Origin: Smittia aterrima
Lineage: Eukaryota > Arthropoda > Insecta > Diptera > Chironomidae
Assembly (NCBI GenBank): GCA_033063855.1
Contig: CP093831.1
Span: forward strand, 19,096,001 to 19,160,000
Length of the DNA: 64,000 nt
Direction of reading: 5' to 3'
In this document: in pieces, positions 11,101 through 24,401 of the stretch
Layout of the letters: every line of letters begins with the position of its first letter
Position numbering within the stretch: position 1 is the stretch's first letter
Program-made: the position numbers and the translations under genes
The notes under the pieces: generated by a model
What the model saw: only the letters and a program-made list of their open reading frames with translations
Told to the model about the DNA's origin: nothing
Database searches by the model: none

Positions 11101-14100
11101 CGATCGAATCAATAATTTGCCGGGTCGCGGTGATATTCCAATCATTCACGGAGATTGTGACGGTAACAGTGAACAAAAATATTTAACGATTTCAAAAATT
11201 CAAAACTGTCATCTTTTTTACAGAAAATTTATTGAGAGGCATCAACGACTTAATTGCTTTGGTGAAGAAACTTCAACAAGACATCGCCAATCAACACGGA
11301 GACATTAAACGACTTCAATCGCTTATTGAGAACTGTGCAGCTTGCCAAGAACCGCAGAACTTACGTCGTCTCGATACTTGTCAATACGCCAATCCTTGTT
11401 TCCCCGGTGAGCAGACCTTTGACAACTTCTCCGAGTGGTTTGCCTTAATTTGCATCTAATTAATTCAAATTTCCGTCGTCTTCTCGATCTTTAGGAGTGA
11501 CCTGTCACGATACGTCGAATGGAATGCGATGCGGACGCTGTCCAAGTGGCTATGTCGGTGATGGTAAAACTTGCAGACCCGGACAAACATGCGATGACCG
11601 GCCATGCTTTCCGTGAGTTTGACTTTCCCGCACTTTTGGTCGTAACTCATTACTTGAACATAAATCTAATGACGTTTAATACACAGTTAACGAGAACGTA
11701 AAGATATATTTACGACGATTTCGAATACGAAAGGTCCATTGACTCATTGATCGTGATTTTTAACTCGTTCATCTTCTTCTCACCATATGTCGAGGACGGA
11801 ACCACTTTCGATCTCGCATAACAAGACGGCTCTTGTCAATTTCCTTCTGTTCCTCTGTTTCTTGATATCAAAACATTTCAACAGAATTTATGGCAAACAG
11901 CGTGATATTGGTGTCGTGTCTTTGAACGTTCCTTCTTCCTCAATATTAATTATTCAATCTCTTTGTCGCTTTTGTTTTCAAACAAAGGACAGAATATTAC
12001 AATGGGATCGAAGTTCTCTCTTGGCGATTAGAAATGTTTAATAGAATTAACGATCATTATTTTAACTTTTATTGCACCAACTGAGCTACAAGCTCGGACA
12101 TAAATTACTCTCATAATGCTTTCAAGAGAAAATTCTTTGTTTTGAATGAATATTTTTTTCTTTCGGAATTTCGTGTCTTTTGTGATTTTTATTAACTGAA
12201 AGGAAAGTCAATGCATCGGACAATCTAAGCCTTCTCATTCAATTTGTAGAAGGGACAACGTAAATGTTGTCACAAGATTATATGAAAGAACTGAATTAAG
12301 GTTCTAGTATTGTGATTAATTAAGTGAGAGTATCACGTCACTTATGTACGAACTCTTCTCCATATTTTGCGTCTGTATGGCTTTGAAGCTGTTGCAACGT
12401 CGTCTTTATGTTTTAAGGTTGATCGAACGCGCTACACGAGCATGTTTTATTGTTATTCGCTGTAACACAAATCAAGTTCGCCCACGCTGATTGAAGCGCA
12501 TTCTTTTCTCTTATTTCTTCACGAATAACTGCGAAGTTCGGACGTAGAGATTGAAAACTATGAGAGCGCTCTGAAGATGTGTCAGTACGTTTTAGAAAAT
12601 ATTCGGATGCCTCACTTTCACGTACGGTTGTAATAAAAGAGAACAAAACAGACTCCAACAGATGGTGTTGAGTTGATTCAGTCATTGAATATAATTTCCA
12701 TTGACAGGGCATGGAAATTGCAGCGACTCGAAACTCAATCCGATAGACATTAGAGTGAGTAAAATTGTTATTTTACGACATTTCTCTTGTCTAATAATGT
12801 CGATTCCCCCGAAGACTAAAAGAGACAGCATATAAGGAAGTTGGAACATAAAAATATTCCGTTTTTCACGAAATGACCATTTTTCATTCCGACCAATAAA
12901 TATCAATAATTATTAACCTTCGAAAAGGGTTTAAAGACCGTTTGGCGACGACGGCCGCTTGTTTGGCGATTCCGACAGGATTAAAGCTAACGTTTCCATG
13001 AGAAAGACCAAACGTATCTATGAAAACACAAAGAAGTATTAATGAGCTGCACGACTCGATGCCGTCGAGCCTCGTCGTCCTACACAAGTCTTGAAAGTAG
13101 AGTGGAAAAAAACATTATTTAAGGAAAGGCTCCGTGCTAAAACGAAATAAAAATTTATTGTACCATAAGTCGTCGCACATAAAACGAACAAAGAAGAGCA
13201 AGAAGACAATTCAACGTGAGAAAAGAATTGTGCATTCGCTTCGACGTTCTGGGCGGTTGTCAAAATCACTTTTTCGGCTTTCGAGCTGTTCACACAAATG
13301 TTCGCTCGCCTTAATCGAACCTTAGATGCTTATCGGTCTTAATTTCCGTGCATGATACGATGAGAAAAGACTACGAATTTAAACGAATTTCTTAACGTTC
13401 TTTTCGCTTTTTTTTTTGAAATATGAGGCCACCGATACTCGGATGGCGCCGAGACTGTTAATTAAGTGTGACTTATTGTTCTTTAAATTTCGTCTCGCGG
13501 GGATAAGACTGAATTTAATCACAAATGCATTTTTTTTCTTTAGTGGCGTTCAATGTGCCGACACTGTCGAAGGCGCTCAGTGCGGCTCCTGCCCACACGG
13601 TTACGAAGGAGATGGAAAGATTTGTCACCAACGAAGAAACCCTTGCGACCAGAATCCATGCGCGTCAGGTACAAAAGATATTCATGTTATTGCTACTTGA
13701 TAAAAACTATTTTATTAGGATTAAGAGACAAAGTTTCAAAAGAATTCTTTTCATGAGTAATGTTTATGAAGTAAAGATACTTAAATGACTAAAACAAATT
13801 TCGGCTTTTCATGACATACTTAAGACTCTAGGGATGCATTTGGTGCGTGAGAAGTTAAAAGATTTATGAATGTACTTAGTCGTGTCATTGCTTGAGTAAG
13901 TGACATGAATGCTTTAACGCACCAAAGCTCCTGAGAATCCTTCTAACAAGGCCACTCATTTTAACAAGAGAAATAATAAAAAAAAAATCAATTTGCCTAA
14001 GCTCTTTGGGATTCATAAGAATCTTCACATGATTTTTCAAGGGAATTTGATATTTGTGACTTTTTTCATTCAATTTCCTGGTACTATACCTTAATCTAAA

Positions 14101-17100
14101 ATCACTCTGTTGAAGCAAACGCTTAGAACCGCCCGAGGACGCTGCGAAATCCATTCTATAGAATTTATTTATTGTTGAGTGAATCTTTTAATTGATGCTT
14201 CTACCTCGTGCCCCACAAAAGCAATTAGCTTTTCAACTGCCATCGACATTAAAGTTAAAGTTCAAATGAATTTTTTATATTGCTCGAATTAAACTTTAAC
14301 GTTGCTTAGGTAAGTTGATGAAGGTGAAACTTTTTCTTTTCCTAGAAGTTTTTATTTATGCATTCATGGGTTTGTTTATCCTTTTTCCTGTTTATTTTTA
14401 TTGGCGAATCAAATTTGTTTAGGTTGAGTTGGAAAAGGAGCAGACATTAAATTTAAAATAACGTTTGGCTTGTAGCGAATTGCACTAACCTAACAAGTTT
14501 CTTGAAAATTGAAAACGCTTTAACTAACGGTTAAATTACTCGACTAATTATCACTTCTCCAGTTCGACAACTTATTCAATTCGATACGATTTGATTTGAA
14601 TTCATTGAAAGCATCTGGTTTGATGCGGGACCTTGTTTACAGACGCGAGATAAAGAAATCAATTTTGATTGATTGAGTAACGAATTTTGTTTCGCCTTAA
14701 GGGCTTCTCTTTTCGTTTCTAACTCGAGCATTTCGAAACATCAATCTTAAAGTTTAAAGTAAGAAAAGATTTATGACGTCGTCAAGATCTTAAAGTGATT
14801 TCGGTATAATGAATGAGAGACTCGTGTAAAAAAAAACAATCAAAAAAATTCATTCACTTGCTAAAAGCTTTAGCCTGAAAAAACTTGTATCGTAAAACAT
14901 CCTTCTCTCCTATTTATATTCAACACATTCAATGTTTTCTTAGAATTTTATGTGGGATATTCTCGGGAAAAAAGTTTTTGAGTTTATCAAGAATAACTTG
15001 GAGAGTTTCCTTAGAGATCTCTTACACTACAACAAACAATGTCCTTGATTTATTCTCTGAATTTTTGCCGTAAATTGTTGATGTAAATAAAGATTTTCAG
15101 ACGCCGCGTTTCACAAGAATCTGAAGAATTCGTGAGGAAAATATTTAGCTTTCTTTGATTATTTGTATAGACAATGTCAATTTGACATTATCCTGATTAG
15201 CGTTAAGCTTCACTAAAATTACTAAAATAGATGAATGTCTTCGTAAAGAAAACAATTAGCTTCTCAAGAAATTTCTTTGTCAATGGAATTCAAATTTCTC
15301 TCACAACACATCAATTTGTTAAGCAACTGAACCTTTATTCGTGTTTACGATGAGTTAATCTCACAAGCCGTCAATCAATCATAAAATCTCCTCTTCTGTC
15401 TTCCGAATCATCTGTTGCTTCACAGCATTCAAAAACGCCGAATGAAGCTATTAAAGACGGTTTAAATAGTTTCGTGAAAGTATTAAGACCGATAATGAGA
15501 TTATTTTCATTCTCGTTTTATTGTTTTTGAATCCCGGTTAATGAGACGAAAGGCATTTTTATGATCGCTAGGCAGCAAACGAGCTGATAAATTAGATTAA
15601 AATGACGAAAACAAAATTAAGACATAGCCAAAGTCTGTGCTGGATTAAAGAAAGTGGAAGTAACATGAAGTGATATTTATTAACTCTAAATTACTATTAA
15701 GTTATGCACATGAAATTTATATTTTTGGTTCTTTCCCAGCAAGATTAATGAAACAAATTTAGATTGAGATAAATTATTAGGTCACATTAACTTTGTGTAA
15801 TTTAATTTAACTTTCGAAATTTCTTCAGAATTAGAAGTCTTGCTGGTACATCTAGTTCATTTTCTGGTTATTCACTTTCATGTTTATTTTAAAGGTGTTC
15901 CATGCGTTGAAACTGGTCAACATCCATTCTACAAATGTGGCTCTTGCCCATCCGGATGGACTGGCAATGGAACAGCGTGTCATGACATTGATGAGGTGAT
16001 AATCTCTTGCTTAAATATGTTAATGCAATATTTATCTGATTCGCTTCTCATTTTCTTCTTTTGCCCTTAAATGATCGAATAGTGCGACTTGATCGAGCCA
16101 TGCGATCCGCGAGTTAGATGCACAAACTTGTCGCCGGGTTTCCGTTGTGAGGCTTGCCCATCAGGTTATCACGGCTACCACTCCCAAGGGCTTTATATGT
16201 CAACAGCTGTTGACCATACATTCCAACGCCAACGTTGCGACGATATCGACGAATGTCGTGAGGGAATTGCTCGATGCGGAACAAACTCGAACTGTGTCAA
16301 CACTGATGGATCTTACGAATGTACATGCTCAAGAGGTTTCAGCAGGAATTCAACTATTGGATGTGTCCAAACTCCTGGAATGTGTCCAGATGGAACGATC
16401 TGTGATAGAAACGCTGCTTGCCACCACGCTGGAGGGAACCGATATCGGTAAATACATAAATCATCCAAGAAAAACTTCGATTTAAATCAATTTTCAATTT
16501 AGATGCAAATGTAAAGTGGGCTGGGCCGGCGATGGACATCACTGTGCAATTGACAAAGATCTTGATGGATGGCCCGATTACGATCTCGGCTGTGCTGATC
16601 CTCGTTGCAGAGCTGACAATTGCATAAGCATTCCTAACTCGGGACAAGAAGATGCAGATAATGATGGAGTTGGTATGTGAATCGACTAAGAATTAAATTC
16701 TGATTTTTTACGACTATTTATCTCAACAGGTGATGCTTGCGACCCCGATGCCGACGACGATGGAATTCTCAATGATCCCGTAAGTTTTCGATTCATAATC
16801 AGAGCTTTTTCTTGCTTTGTCAATTTTTGCCAATAAAAAAGATAAATGTTTCTGCAAAAAGGATTGAATGAGAAGCGGCGAGACAAAAATGTCGAATTCT
16901 TTGAACTTGCTCTGCTCTCATGAAACTGAAAGAGACTGTTTAGCTTCGTTGAATTATTGAGGATGAAGGTTGTTGGGATGGAAACAAGTATCAAAAGCAA
17001 TTCAGATAAACAGCTGACGATTTTGATTTTCATTGCTTTTCAAGATTCTGATTCTATTTTCGTCTTATTTTATTTCGATTAAAGGTCAAACAACTTTATA

Positions 17101-18683
17101 ATAAAACTAAATTTTCAGGATAATTGCCCATTGGTTTACAATCCGGATCAAGCTGATACTGATTCAGATGGTGGCGACAAACAAGGAGATGCTTGTGACA
17201 ATTGTCCAATGATTGCAAATATTGATCAGTCGGATGTCGACCGAGATGGTATTGGTGATGCTTGTGATCCAGTGAGTTGAAAAAAAATATATAAAATTTC
17301 AAGTAATTATTTTTCAAAATATTCAGGACATTGACAACGATGGAGTTCTTAACGCACGAGATAATTGTCCAAAGAAAGCAAATAGCGACCAGAAGGACTC
17401 CGACAACGATGGACTTGGTGATGTCTGCGTAAGTTCAATGCTCTTAGCTTATTGCGTGGTTCAATACAATTCTTACTTCTCTCTCTATCCACAGGACAAT
17501 TGCCCATTTATTCCAAATCCAAACCAGCAAGATAGCAACAACAATTTAGTTGGTGATGCTTGTGATTCCGGTATCGATAGAGATCGAGATGGTATCCAAG
17601 ACAGCAAAGACAATTGCCCAAAGATTGCGAACTCTGACCAGCTCGATACTGATATGGACGGAAAAGGAGACGCATGTGATTCGGATATTGATGATGATGG
17701 AATTCTTAACGAGCTTGACAACTGTCGACTTGTCTATAATCCAGATCAAGAAGATGCTAACAGCGACGGCGTAGGAGACATTTGTGAGGAAGATAATGAC
17801 AAAGACAATGTGCCGAATTATCTCGACAACTGTCCCAATAACTCGAGAATTTTCTCGACCGATTTCCGAACATACCAAACTGTCGTCCTTGACCCAGAAG
17901 GTGAATCACAAATTGATCCAAACTGGGTCATTTACAACAAAGGTGCTGAGATTGTACAAACGCAGAACTCAGATCCAGGCCTTGCTGTCGGTTACGATTC
18001 TTTCGGAGGCGTTGATTTTGAAGGAACTTTCTTTGTGGATACAGAAATTGATGACGATTACGTGGGCTTCATTTTCAGCTATCAAGACAACCACAAATTC
18101 TACACGGTCATGTGGAAAAAGAACATTCAAACGTATTGGCAAGCTACGCCATTCAGAGCGTCAGCTGGTAAATAAAGAATGTTTCGAACGCTCAAGATTG
18201 ATTGAATATTTAATTATTTGTAGAGCCTGGCATTCAGCTCAAACTAGTTGACAGCAGAACTGGACCCGGTGAAATGATGCGTAACAGTCTCTGGCATACT
18301 GGCGACACCAAAGATCAAGTCAAACTTCTCTGGAAGGATCCAAGAAACGTTGGGTGGAAGGAGCGAACTGCTTATCGTTGGCTGTTGCTTCATCGACCCA
18401 AGATCGGACTCATTCGTCTTCGAATTTTCGATGGCGAGAACATGGTCGCTGACTCTGGAAATATTTACGACAATACATTGAAGGGAGGACGTTTGGGAGT
18501 TTTCTGCTTCTCTCAGGAAATGATTATTTGGTCCGATTTGGTTTATCGTTGCAATGGTAAGAAAATTCAATGACCTGTGAAGTTTAAACAATTTTTGATT
18601 TCACAGATAACGTTCCCGAGACGATTTATCGCGAGTTGCCACCTCGTTTGCAGAAAGAAGTTCACATCGATTATCGAACATAA
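8075..18683 (+). CDS. Tsp: Thrombospondin (subgroup B-like, pentamer-type), full length
   Basis: Sixteen coding exons: 8075-8147, 10175-10238, 10313-10767, 11040-11162, 11224-11406, 11495-11612, 13544-13668, 15895-15995, 16083-16447, 16503-16672, 16730-16779, 17119-17271, 17327-17428, 17495-18167, 18224-18556, 18607-18683; total 3165 nt, 1054 aa, all phases consistent. It starts with a signal peptide (MRHIFLLIIVAIMVNDGFG). Then come an N-terminal laminin-G-like domain (about 25-215), a coiled coil with ENCAAC (about 250-290), EGF-like repeats including a calcium-binding DIDEC type (about 310-540), type 3 repeats with repeated DNCP and DxDxDG calcium motifs (about 540-830), and the L-lectin-like C-terminal domain with DFEGTFF and FGYQ-like FSYQDNHKFY. 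A KGD tripeptide sits in the type 3 repeats. In flies thrombospondin is secreted to muscle-tendon junctions and binds integrin. AATAAA follows at 18871. Length and domain order match the family. Confidence 0.97.
8148..10174 (+). other. Thrombospondin intron 1
   Basis: About 2 kb between the signal-peptide exon and the N-domain. It holds open frames of 129 codons (8349-8738, minus) and 160 codons (9354-9836, plus), but neither has a recognisable domain, promoter or splice context. Nothing else supported. Confidence 0.7.
11613..15894 (+). other. Two long thrombospondin introns flanking the EGF exon 13544-13668
   Basis: Introns of about 1.9 and 2.2 kb. Open frames up to 99 codons on the minus strand (12413-13293) overlap in different frames and resemble no family. 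A tRNA A-box-like stretch at 12076-12088 lacks a B-box. No nested gene supported. Confidence 0.65.
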
Positions 18684-18870
18684 ATATTTCCTTGTCATCC
18701 CGAAAATCAATTGAATTGAAGTCAAGTTTAATTAACCAAAAACATAATCTTTTGAGCAATTCACTAATCCGTCAATTGTTAAACAATGTTTACTTGCCCA
18801 GTGTTACGGAACATGAAAAATTGTTTTATAAAGTATGAGAAAGTTTGTTTCGTTTAAAGTTTGAGTAAAA

Positions 18871-18876
18871 AATAAA
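18871..18876 (+). terminator. Polyadenylation signal AATAAA of thrombospondin
   Basis: It lies 188 nt after the stop codon and only 28 nt before the stop codon of the convergent transporter gene on the other strand. Confidence 0.65.
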
Positions 18877-18903
18877 GTTCCATTTTTAAAAAGTTGAAAA
18901 TAA

Positions 18904-20552
18904 CTATCTGTTCAGTGACATCTCAATGTCCTCACTGCTCTTGTTTCTTGTCTCAGGCACGTAGAAGATAACGAAGACCATTCCAATGATTGTACAAGCA
19001 CCGAAGATAAACATACAAACGTAGAGTTCTAACAGTGCCACGAGCGTTGCGAAGTATCTGAGTAGTAGGAATGATAAAGTCCAAAGAACTGCTGTGCAGA
19101 ATGACACGCCAAAGCTTCGAATCTATTGAAATAAAGTATTAGAAATGAATAAAGCTCAACGCTTCTCTTACTTTATGTGGAAGGATCTCTGATAGCATAA
19201 CAAATGTCAATGGCAGCAATCCTATCGACGCGACGAAAATCACAAATGACAAACTTGCAATCGGCACCCACGCAAACTCAGTCATGTTATAGTAATTCTT
19301 TAAGTATCCGTGCGCTCCCATCGCAAATAAACCGACGATAACACCGAAGCACGTCATCGCATAAAGCAATTTACGCGACATCTTTCCAACGACGAAAGTC
19401 GAAACGGTAGAACCCGCGACTTGAATAATTGCGACGATGATTGCTGACATATTGGGTGAGAGCGATGATCCTGATTCCATGAATATTTCCGATCTACAAA
19501 AATATAAATTGTCAATTCAAATAAAATTTATTAAATAATCAATATTTACGTGTAATTGATAAATGCGAAACATCCACTTAACTGGTTCGTTGACACGAGA
19601 ACTAAACCGATAATAAGAGCTTTTCGAGATGCTGGCGTGTCTGAAATTGCAATAAATTAAAGGGCGAAATGATGTCATTGACATTTAGATGTTTACTCAA
19701 TTTCTTAAATATTGATTCCCTTTCAATGTTAGATTCTACTTCAATTTTCTTCGCCATTTCCATAAGTTCGTTCTTCACTTTTTCCGGAACTTCTCTGCCA
19801 TCTCCACAACCACGTAAAAACTTGAGTGATTTTTCTGCTTGCTTGGCTTTTCCACACTTCAATAAATGCTGAGGTGTCTCAACCAGAAAAGCGAAGGTCA
19901 AAGCGAACGCAATTGGAAATGAAATCATCAGTTTGGGTACAAGAGCGTAGCTCAAATAGTTTCCCGCGATAAACATCAAAAGCGTTCCAAAATTTATTGA
20001 GAAAATGAAAAATGAGCCGAGCGTTCCTCGAATTGAGTCCTCAGCTATTTCTGAAACGTAGAGAGGAACGAGAACAAAAACGCCACCAGCAGCGAGACCT
20101 GAGAGAAACCGCCCGAAAAGAAGCACTTCAACTGTCGTTCCAATCATCACGGTAACCCACCAAACCTTTAAATTAACTTTGCTTTAATGTGAAAAATGTA
20201 TTTTTATGATTTATACTTACGATCTGAGGAATTGAAGTCATCAAAGAAGCCCAAAATCTCCCAACTGACTCTGATAACCATCCGAACAACAAAGTTCCAC
20301 ACAGAGCACCTAGAGCTAAAATACTTCCAACCCAAGAAGCTTCTGACGAGCTTATCGCTCGAGATAATGGCGATTCTTCTGTTTGCAAAAGAGGAAGCAT
20401 TGGAGATGCCCATCCTATGCTAGCTCCGACACCTAACGCAATTATGTTAACTAAAAAATTCATTAAACTTTACTTTAACGTTTTAGGAGAAGTAATTAAC
20501 ACTAACCAGCTAAAGCAGCGTAATATTGATTCTTAGCGCTTGATTCTGACAT
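18904..20552 (-). CDS. Facilitated sugar transporter, SLC2 family (trehalose transporter Tret1-like)
   Basis: Six exons on the minus strand: 20507-20552, 20221-20450, 19697-20165, 19550-19640, 19172-19493, 18904-19122; 1377 nt, 458 aa, with introns of 49-56 nt. Predicted to have 12 membrane helices and carry hexose or trehalose across the plasma membrane. Family marks: GWLSESVGR after helix 2, GRFLSGLAAGGVFVLVPLY (about residues 112-130) followed by SEIAEDSIRG, PQHLLKCGKAKQAEKSL in the cytoplasmic loop, RKALIIGLVLVSTNQLSG (the QQLSG site of helix 7, here NQLSG), and PETRNKS at the C-terminus in place of PETKGKS. The substrate is not settled by sequence. The gene converges on thrombospondin; the nearest ATTAAA signal on its strand (18727-18732) lies inside the thrombospondin 3' UTR. 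Confidence 0.94.
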
Positions 20553-21398
20553 TCTATCTTCAATAATTTGTCGCTTCACTCTCTCACAATCTTCAAAACT
20601 TTTCTATCTAATCTTTTCACTTCAAAATTCATGCAGCATCTGAACCAAACGAATCTCACTTCACTTCGGAATAATCTTCCTCGAACGTAATTCTTCACTT
20701 AAAGTAAACACCAATGACAAAAGAATGTATTTAAATAAACTTCATTCACATGATATGCGATTCCAAAGTAAAAAAACTTACGAGTTCAAACACAAAAGCC
20801 TCAACTGAAATGCCTCAACTGAATTGAATTTAAACAATGTTCGCAAATTGACGAAGTCGCTCTTTTTATGAAAGAGTAGTTTTTATTGTAATTTCGATTA
20901 ATGATAACACAAAAACTGTTTTGAACAATCATTGTGCGTTAGTGCGGTAGCATTGAACTTGAAATTTGATTTAAGTTTATCAGACGTGACGGTATTTTGT
21001 AAAACAGCCAATCAGAAACTTCGATGGTCAAGTTCATTCTTAACTCCGCCGCAATCAAATATTTTATATTACGTTTCAAAGCCGCGAAAATACTTGAAAT
21101 TCACAAGGCAAACAAAATTCGAGTAAACACCGAATTCAGTTATTTAAGTTGATTAAATCATGAATCCAATCAATCATCGATTGGATCCAATTAAAATTAG
21201 GCTGTTACATTAGGTTAGACAAAAAAATAGATTATGAGTTTTACCAATTGTTGCTAAAGAAGTGATTGCAGAGCGTGTGAGAAAGGCGATTGAGCGCCTT
21301 TGTTTTATACATTCTTTTCTTGTCTCCGGAAGTTCTTGTCTAGACTCTTGAAAGTGATAGTAAGATGAATAACACAAATATCCATCCCCATTTATTCT
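20553..21398. other. Intergenic between transporter and gustatory receptor
   Basis: A donor-like site on the minus strand near 20779 may end a transporter 5' UTR exon. The 64-codon frame at 20932-21126 has no recognisable feature. Nothing else seen. Confidence 0.5.
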
Positions 21399-22543
21399 TT
21401 ATATGTAGTAAGAAACTTGAATATGATCATTTCTGAACTGCACAACAACAAGATTATAAGAAGCAATTGCACCGAAAATCTGAAAAAAATGTTCAAAGTT
21501 AATGTTCTGATAATTTAAAACTCACTTAACTGAATACAAAAGCTTCAGATCAATTTTAAATAAAAACGTTGAAATTCTTGGTAATTTAAGAAAATTTTCT
21601 CCACTGTCCATTCTTTTAATCTGTAAAAAAATAAGTTGCCAATTCAAATCCAGTTTATTCAATACACTCACTAATCGATATTTACCTCAACTTTAACTTT
21701 CTCTGTTATGAAGAAAAAAGATAATGACGCAAAAAGGAGCGGAATATTTTCCGGAAGGATAGCTAGGAGCTGGATTAATTGTATTTCTCCAAATTGATAC
21801 AAAAATTTGCTTGAGTACAAATAGCCGAAAGCTAACAAATTTATGAAAATCTCAAGAGTCATCATCAAAAAGTTGATCCCGTAACAATTGCTTAATATTC
21901 GAAGAATTTTCCAAAGTAGCAACTTCAATCTTTGCAATTCTGCAGAGTTGAATTTCCCTTGAGATTGTCCTTCGTTGAAAGCTCTGAGCTTCAAATAGAT
22001 AAATCCAATGATGAAGCTTAGATGAAATTGATTCTGAACGTAAGCGAAGTTTGCTAACATGGCCACAGATATTTTACAAGTTCGAATGAATTCATCGCGA
22101 AACATCATTACGTAGAAAGACCACATAAAAGTCAAATGAACAACGCTTGCAACAAAAATTGTAGTAACTATTGACTTTGCCTTGTTTACATTAAAATTGC
22201 ACTTGAGGGAACTGCCAAGTTCATCGATGAGCACACAAAGCTTCCGCCTCTGAGCCCTCTGATAGAAAAGCGATGTAAATACGAACGTCACAAAACACGA
22301 ATATCTAGTGGCCACTCTCATAAAATGTAAAATTACGATAACAGAGTCATCTAATTTCCCAGAAATTTTCAACTGCTGGGGCTTGTAATAAACGAACGGA
22401 TAGAGCACAGTGAAAACAGATGAAATCAACATGGATTTTATGATTTCCCCGATATTGAGTTTCTTTGAATCTCTTCTAAAACCAATGAACTTTAGTAAAT
22501 TTAAATTTATTCTTATAAAGTTTTCAAGCTCCATTGTTGCCAA
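21399..22543 (-). CDS. Insect gustatory receptor (7tm_7 family)
   Basis: Three exons: 21686-22543, 21531-21620 and 21399-21479; 1029 nt, 342 aa, all joined in phase 0. The first exon encodes about six hydrophobic helices with short loops. The last two carry the family C-terminal signature: FKIDLKLLYS joined to IFGAIASYNLVVVQF, matching the usual helix 7 pattern with TYhhhhhQF, with Y retained and S in place of T. The exon 2 donor is GTTAAG; a nearby GTGAG donor would give a frame that loses the signature. AATAAA lies only 3 nt past the stop. These receptors are odourless-tastant cation channels in gustatory neurons, with an intracellular N-terminus. Its position beside tan suggests orthology with Drosophila Gr8a, which lies near tan; that is synteny-based inference. 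Length is slightly short for the family (about 350-450). Confidence 0.9.
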
Positions 22544-23304
22544 GGATTAAATTTGATATAAAATTGCTCGATTTAAACTCATAAAGCTCAATCTAATAAA
22601 CTTTGGTCATTAATGAAAAATTCATATCACCAAAAGTTTCATAACTCAGTTGAATCGAGGATTGAATTAATCAAGCTCAACTTTTGAAACCTTGACCGCT
22701 ATCAATCTATGTCACCACATAAAGATAACAATAAATATTTAAGCCTAAAAGCTTAAAGGGAATTCAAACGAATAAATCTTCCGAGGCTCTTCATTAGGAC
22801 AGCAGATTTCGAATAGGAATTAAAGGTAAAATGTATACTAAAACTCATTAAGATGAAATTTTGTTGCTAATTGTTTTTTTTTGGTCTGTGCCATTAAGTG
22901 ATTAATGTTTTTCAATTTGAGTTTCTGAGTTTCTTTTGTTTTAATGATTCAATGATAATGGTTCAGGTCACTTGCTTGATATTACTGAAGCACGCTGCTT
23001 CAAGTTAAGGTTCAAAAATTGATTTATTCTACAAAACTTTAAAAGAAATTAGTCAAACTTAGTGTTTGAATCTTATTTTTTTATAATTTTATTTTAGCCG
23101 AATAGTAATGCCATCAAGAGTTTAACTTTAAAAATTCAATAATTTTTCTTGCTCCAAATGACATAGATAATGAAAAGAAGGAGTATTGATAGAATTGAAT
23201 TTAATTCGAATTTTTATTTGAATAACAAGATTTATGATTTCTGAGTTTTACTACGATGAGATTGTTTATTTGATTAATTTTAAATTTGACATTCATACAC
23301 TTAC
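22544..23304. other. Intergenic between gustatory receptor and its pseudogene
   Basis: AT-rich sequence with no supported gene. Minus-strand sequence just downstream of the pseudogene was checked for the receptor's last two exons and none was found. Confidence 0.55.
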
Positions 23305-23790
23305 TCAGATAACAAGAAAAAGCAAAATGTTGATACCACCATTGGTAATGAAAAACAATAAATTTTCGATAGAAATCATAAAAATATGTTTCAATTCAAT
23401 GTCGACAAATTTATACAAAAATTTAATTGAATACAAACTAACAAACAATTGCTAAATTAGAAAAATGTGAGAAACACTATCAAACGATTGCTCTCTTCCA
23501 GGTCGGAGATGATAAAATAATTCGTTGATAAAGCAATCACGTGTATTACAGTTATAATAATCGAAAATACTAGAAAAATCAATTTTACTTTTCTCTCTTT
23601 GGCGTTTTGTTGAGTTCGCAATGACGCGTGAATTTCATTCAGCGCAAAATACTTCAATCTTGTTGTCCTCCGATAGAAAAGTGAATAAAGAATGAAAATT
23701 ATAATTCAAAATGTTCGCATGAAAACTGAAGTGATTGCGTGAAGGCCATGACTGAATCGTTTGTTGTCCCAAAAGATTCAGTTTGTATCT
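23305..23790 (-). pseudogene. Gustatory receptor pseudogene, tandem copy of the receptor at 21399-22543
   Basis: Minus-strand translation aligns with the intact receptor in three blocks. The first is NDSVMAF, then in another frame ITSVFMRTF, an in-frame TGA (23706-23708), and IIIFILYSLFYRRTTRLKYF, matching FTSLFYQRAQRRKL in the intact gene. The open part continues to LIVFLTFF and a TAA at 23457. A third block in a shifted frame, SLYSIKFLYKFVDIEL and PEN-like IENLLFF, matches YLYSSKFLYQFGEIQL. About 100 codons between blocks two and three are missing. A frame change, an internal stop, an internal deletion and no last exons together argue for a decayed copy. A donor-like GTAAGTG remains at its 3' end. 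Confidence 0.65.
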
Positions 23791-23830
23791 TGCTCACATT
23801 ATTACTAATGAAATCTATTTTATATTCATT

Positions 23831-23868
23831 AAACATTTATGTTGTTTTAAGGTTCAACATAAATGTTT
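23831..23868. repeat. Perfect 14-bp inverted repeat with 10-nt loop
   Basis: AAACATTTATGTTG (23831-23844) and CAACATAAATGTTT (23855-23868) are exact reverse complements separated by 10 nt. It could be a small hairpin or a mobile-element remnant; function unknown. Confidence 0.6.
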
Positions 23869-24401
23869 GTTACAAAGTTTATATTAATTATCCACGTTAT
23901 TGGTGGAGCGGATGCAATTCATTCATTTTTGCTGTTTTGTTTTCGAGTGTGAAAAGCTCGAATTTATTGTTCCCTAAAATAAGTGACTTGGTATTGAAAC
24001 TTAAAGCGTGCGTTTAAGCAGCTTAAATTAAGCTTTTTAAATCCGAATTTCGTTTTACCATTGGATGAAATAAACTTACAACTGTAACGAAAATTTCGGT
24101 ATATTTTATTTCATTGAATCGTTCCAAAAACGTTTAAATTTTCGATACGTTTTTACTTGTTTAGATATTTCAAATATTTTATTCAAAACTCCATGGAGTT
24201 TCATTAATTTCTAATATTTGTGTTTTGCTTTTCATCTAATTCAGGAGAAATTCTTTAATGTTTGAAATAGCTTTTACAACATAGAACGTCAGAACTTTCT
24301 TAAATATTAAATTAATTTATTTTTTCCTAGAAAATTTCTCCCACAACAAACTGAGTTTTTCGGTACCGATCGAAAAAAAATCAATTTGTATTTCTTTTGA
24401 G

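Noticed and set aside
12076..12088. 13-base match to a tRNA A-box (complement of TAGCTCAGTTGGT)
   Set aside because: The following D-loop, anticodon arm and B-box are absent, so not a tRNA; possibly chance or an old SINE scrap.
12413..13293. Overlapping minus-strand frames of up to 99 codons inside a thrombospondin intron
   Set aside because: Different overlapping frames, no domains, no consistent splice joins.
23234..23455. 73-codon plus-strand frame
   Set aside because: It is antisense to the readable gustatory receptor pseudogene block.
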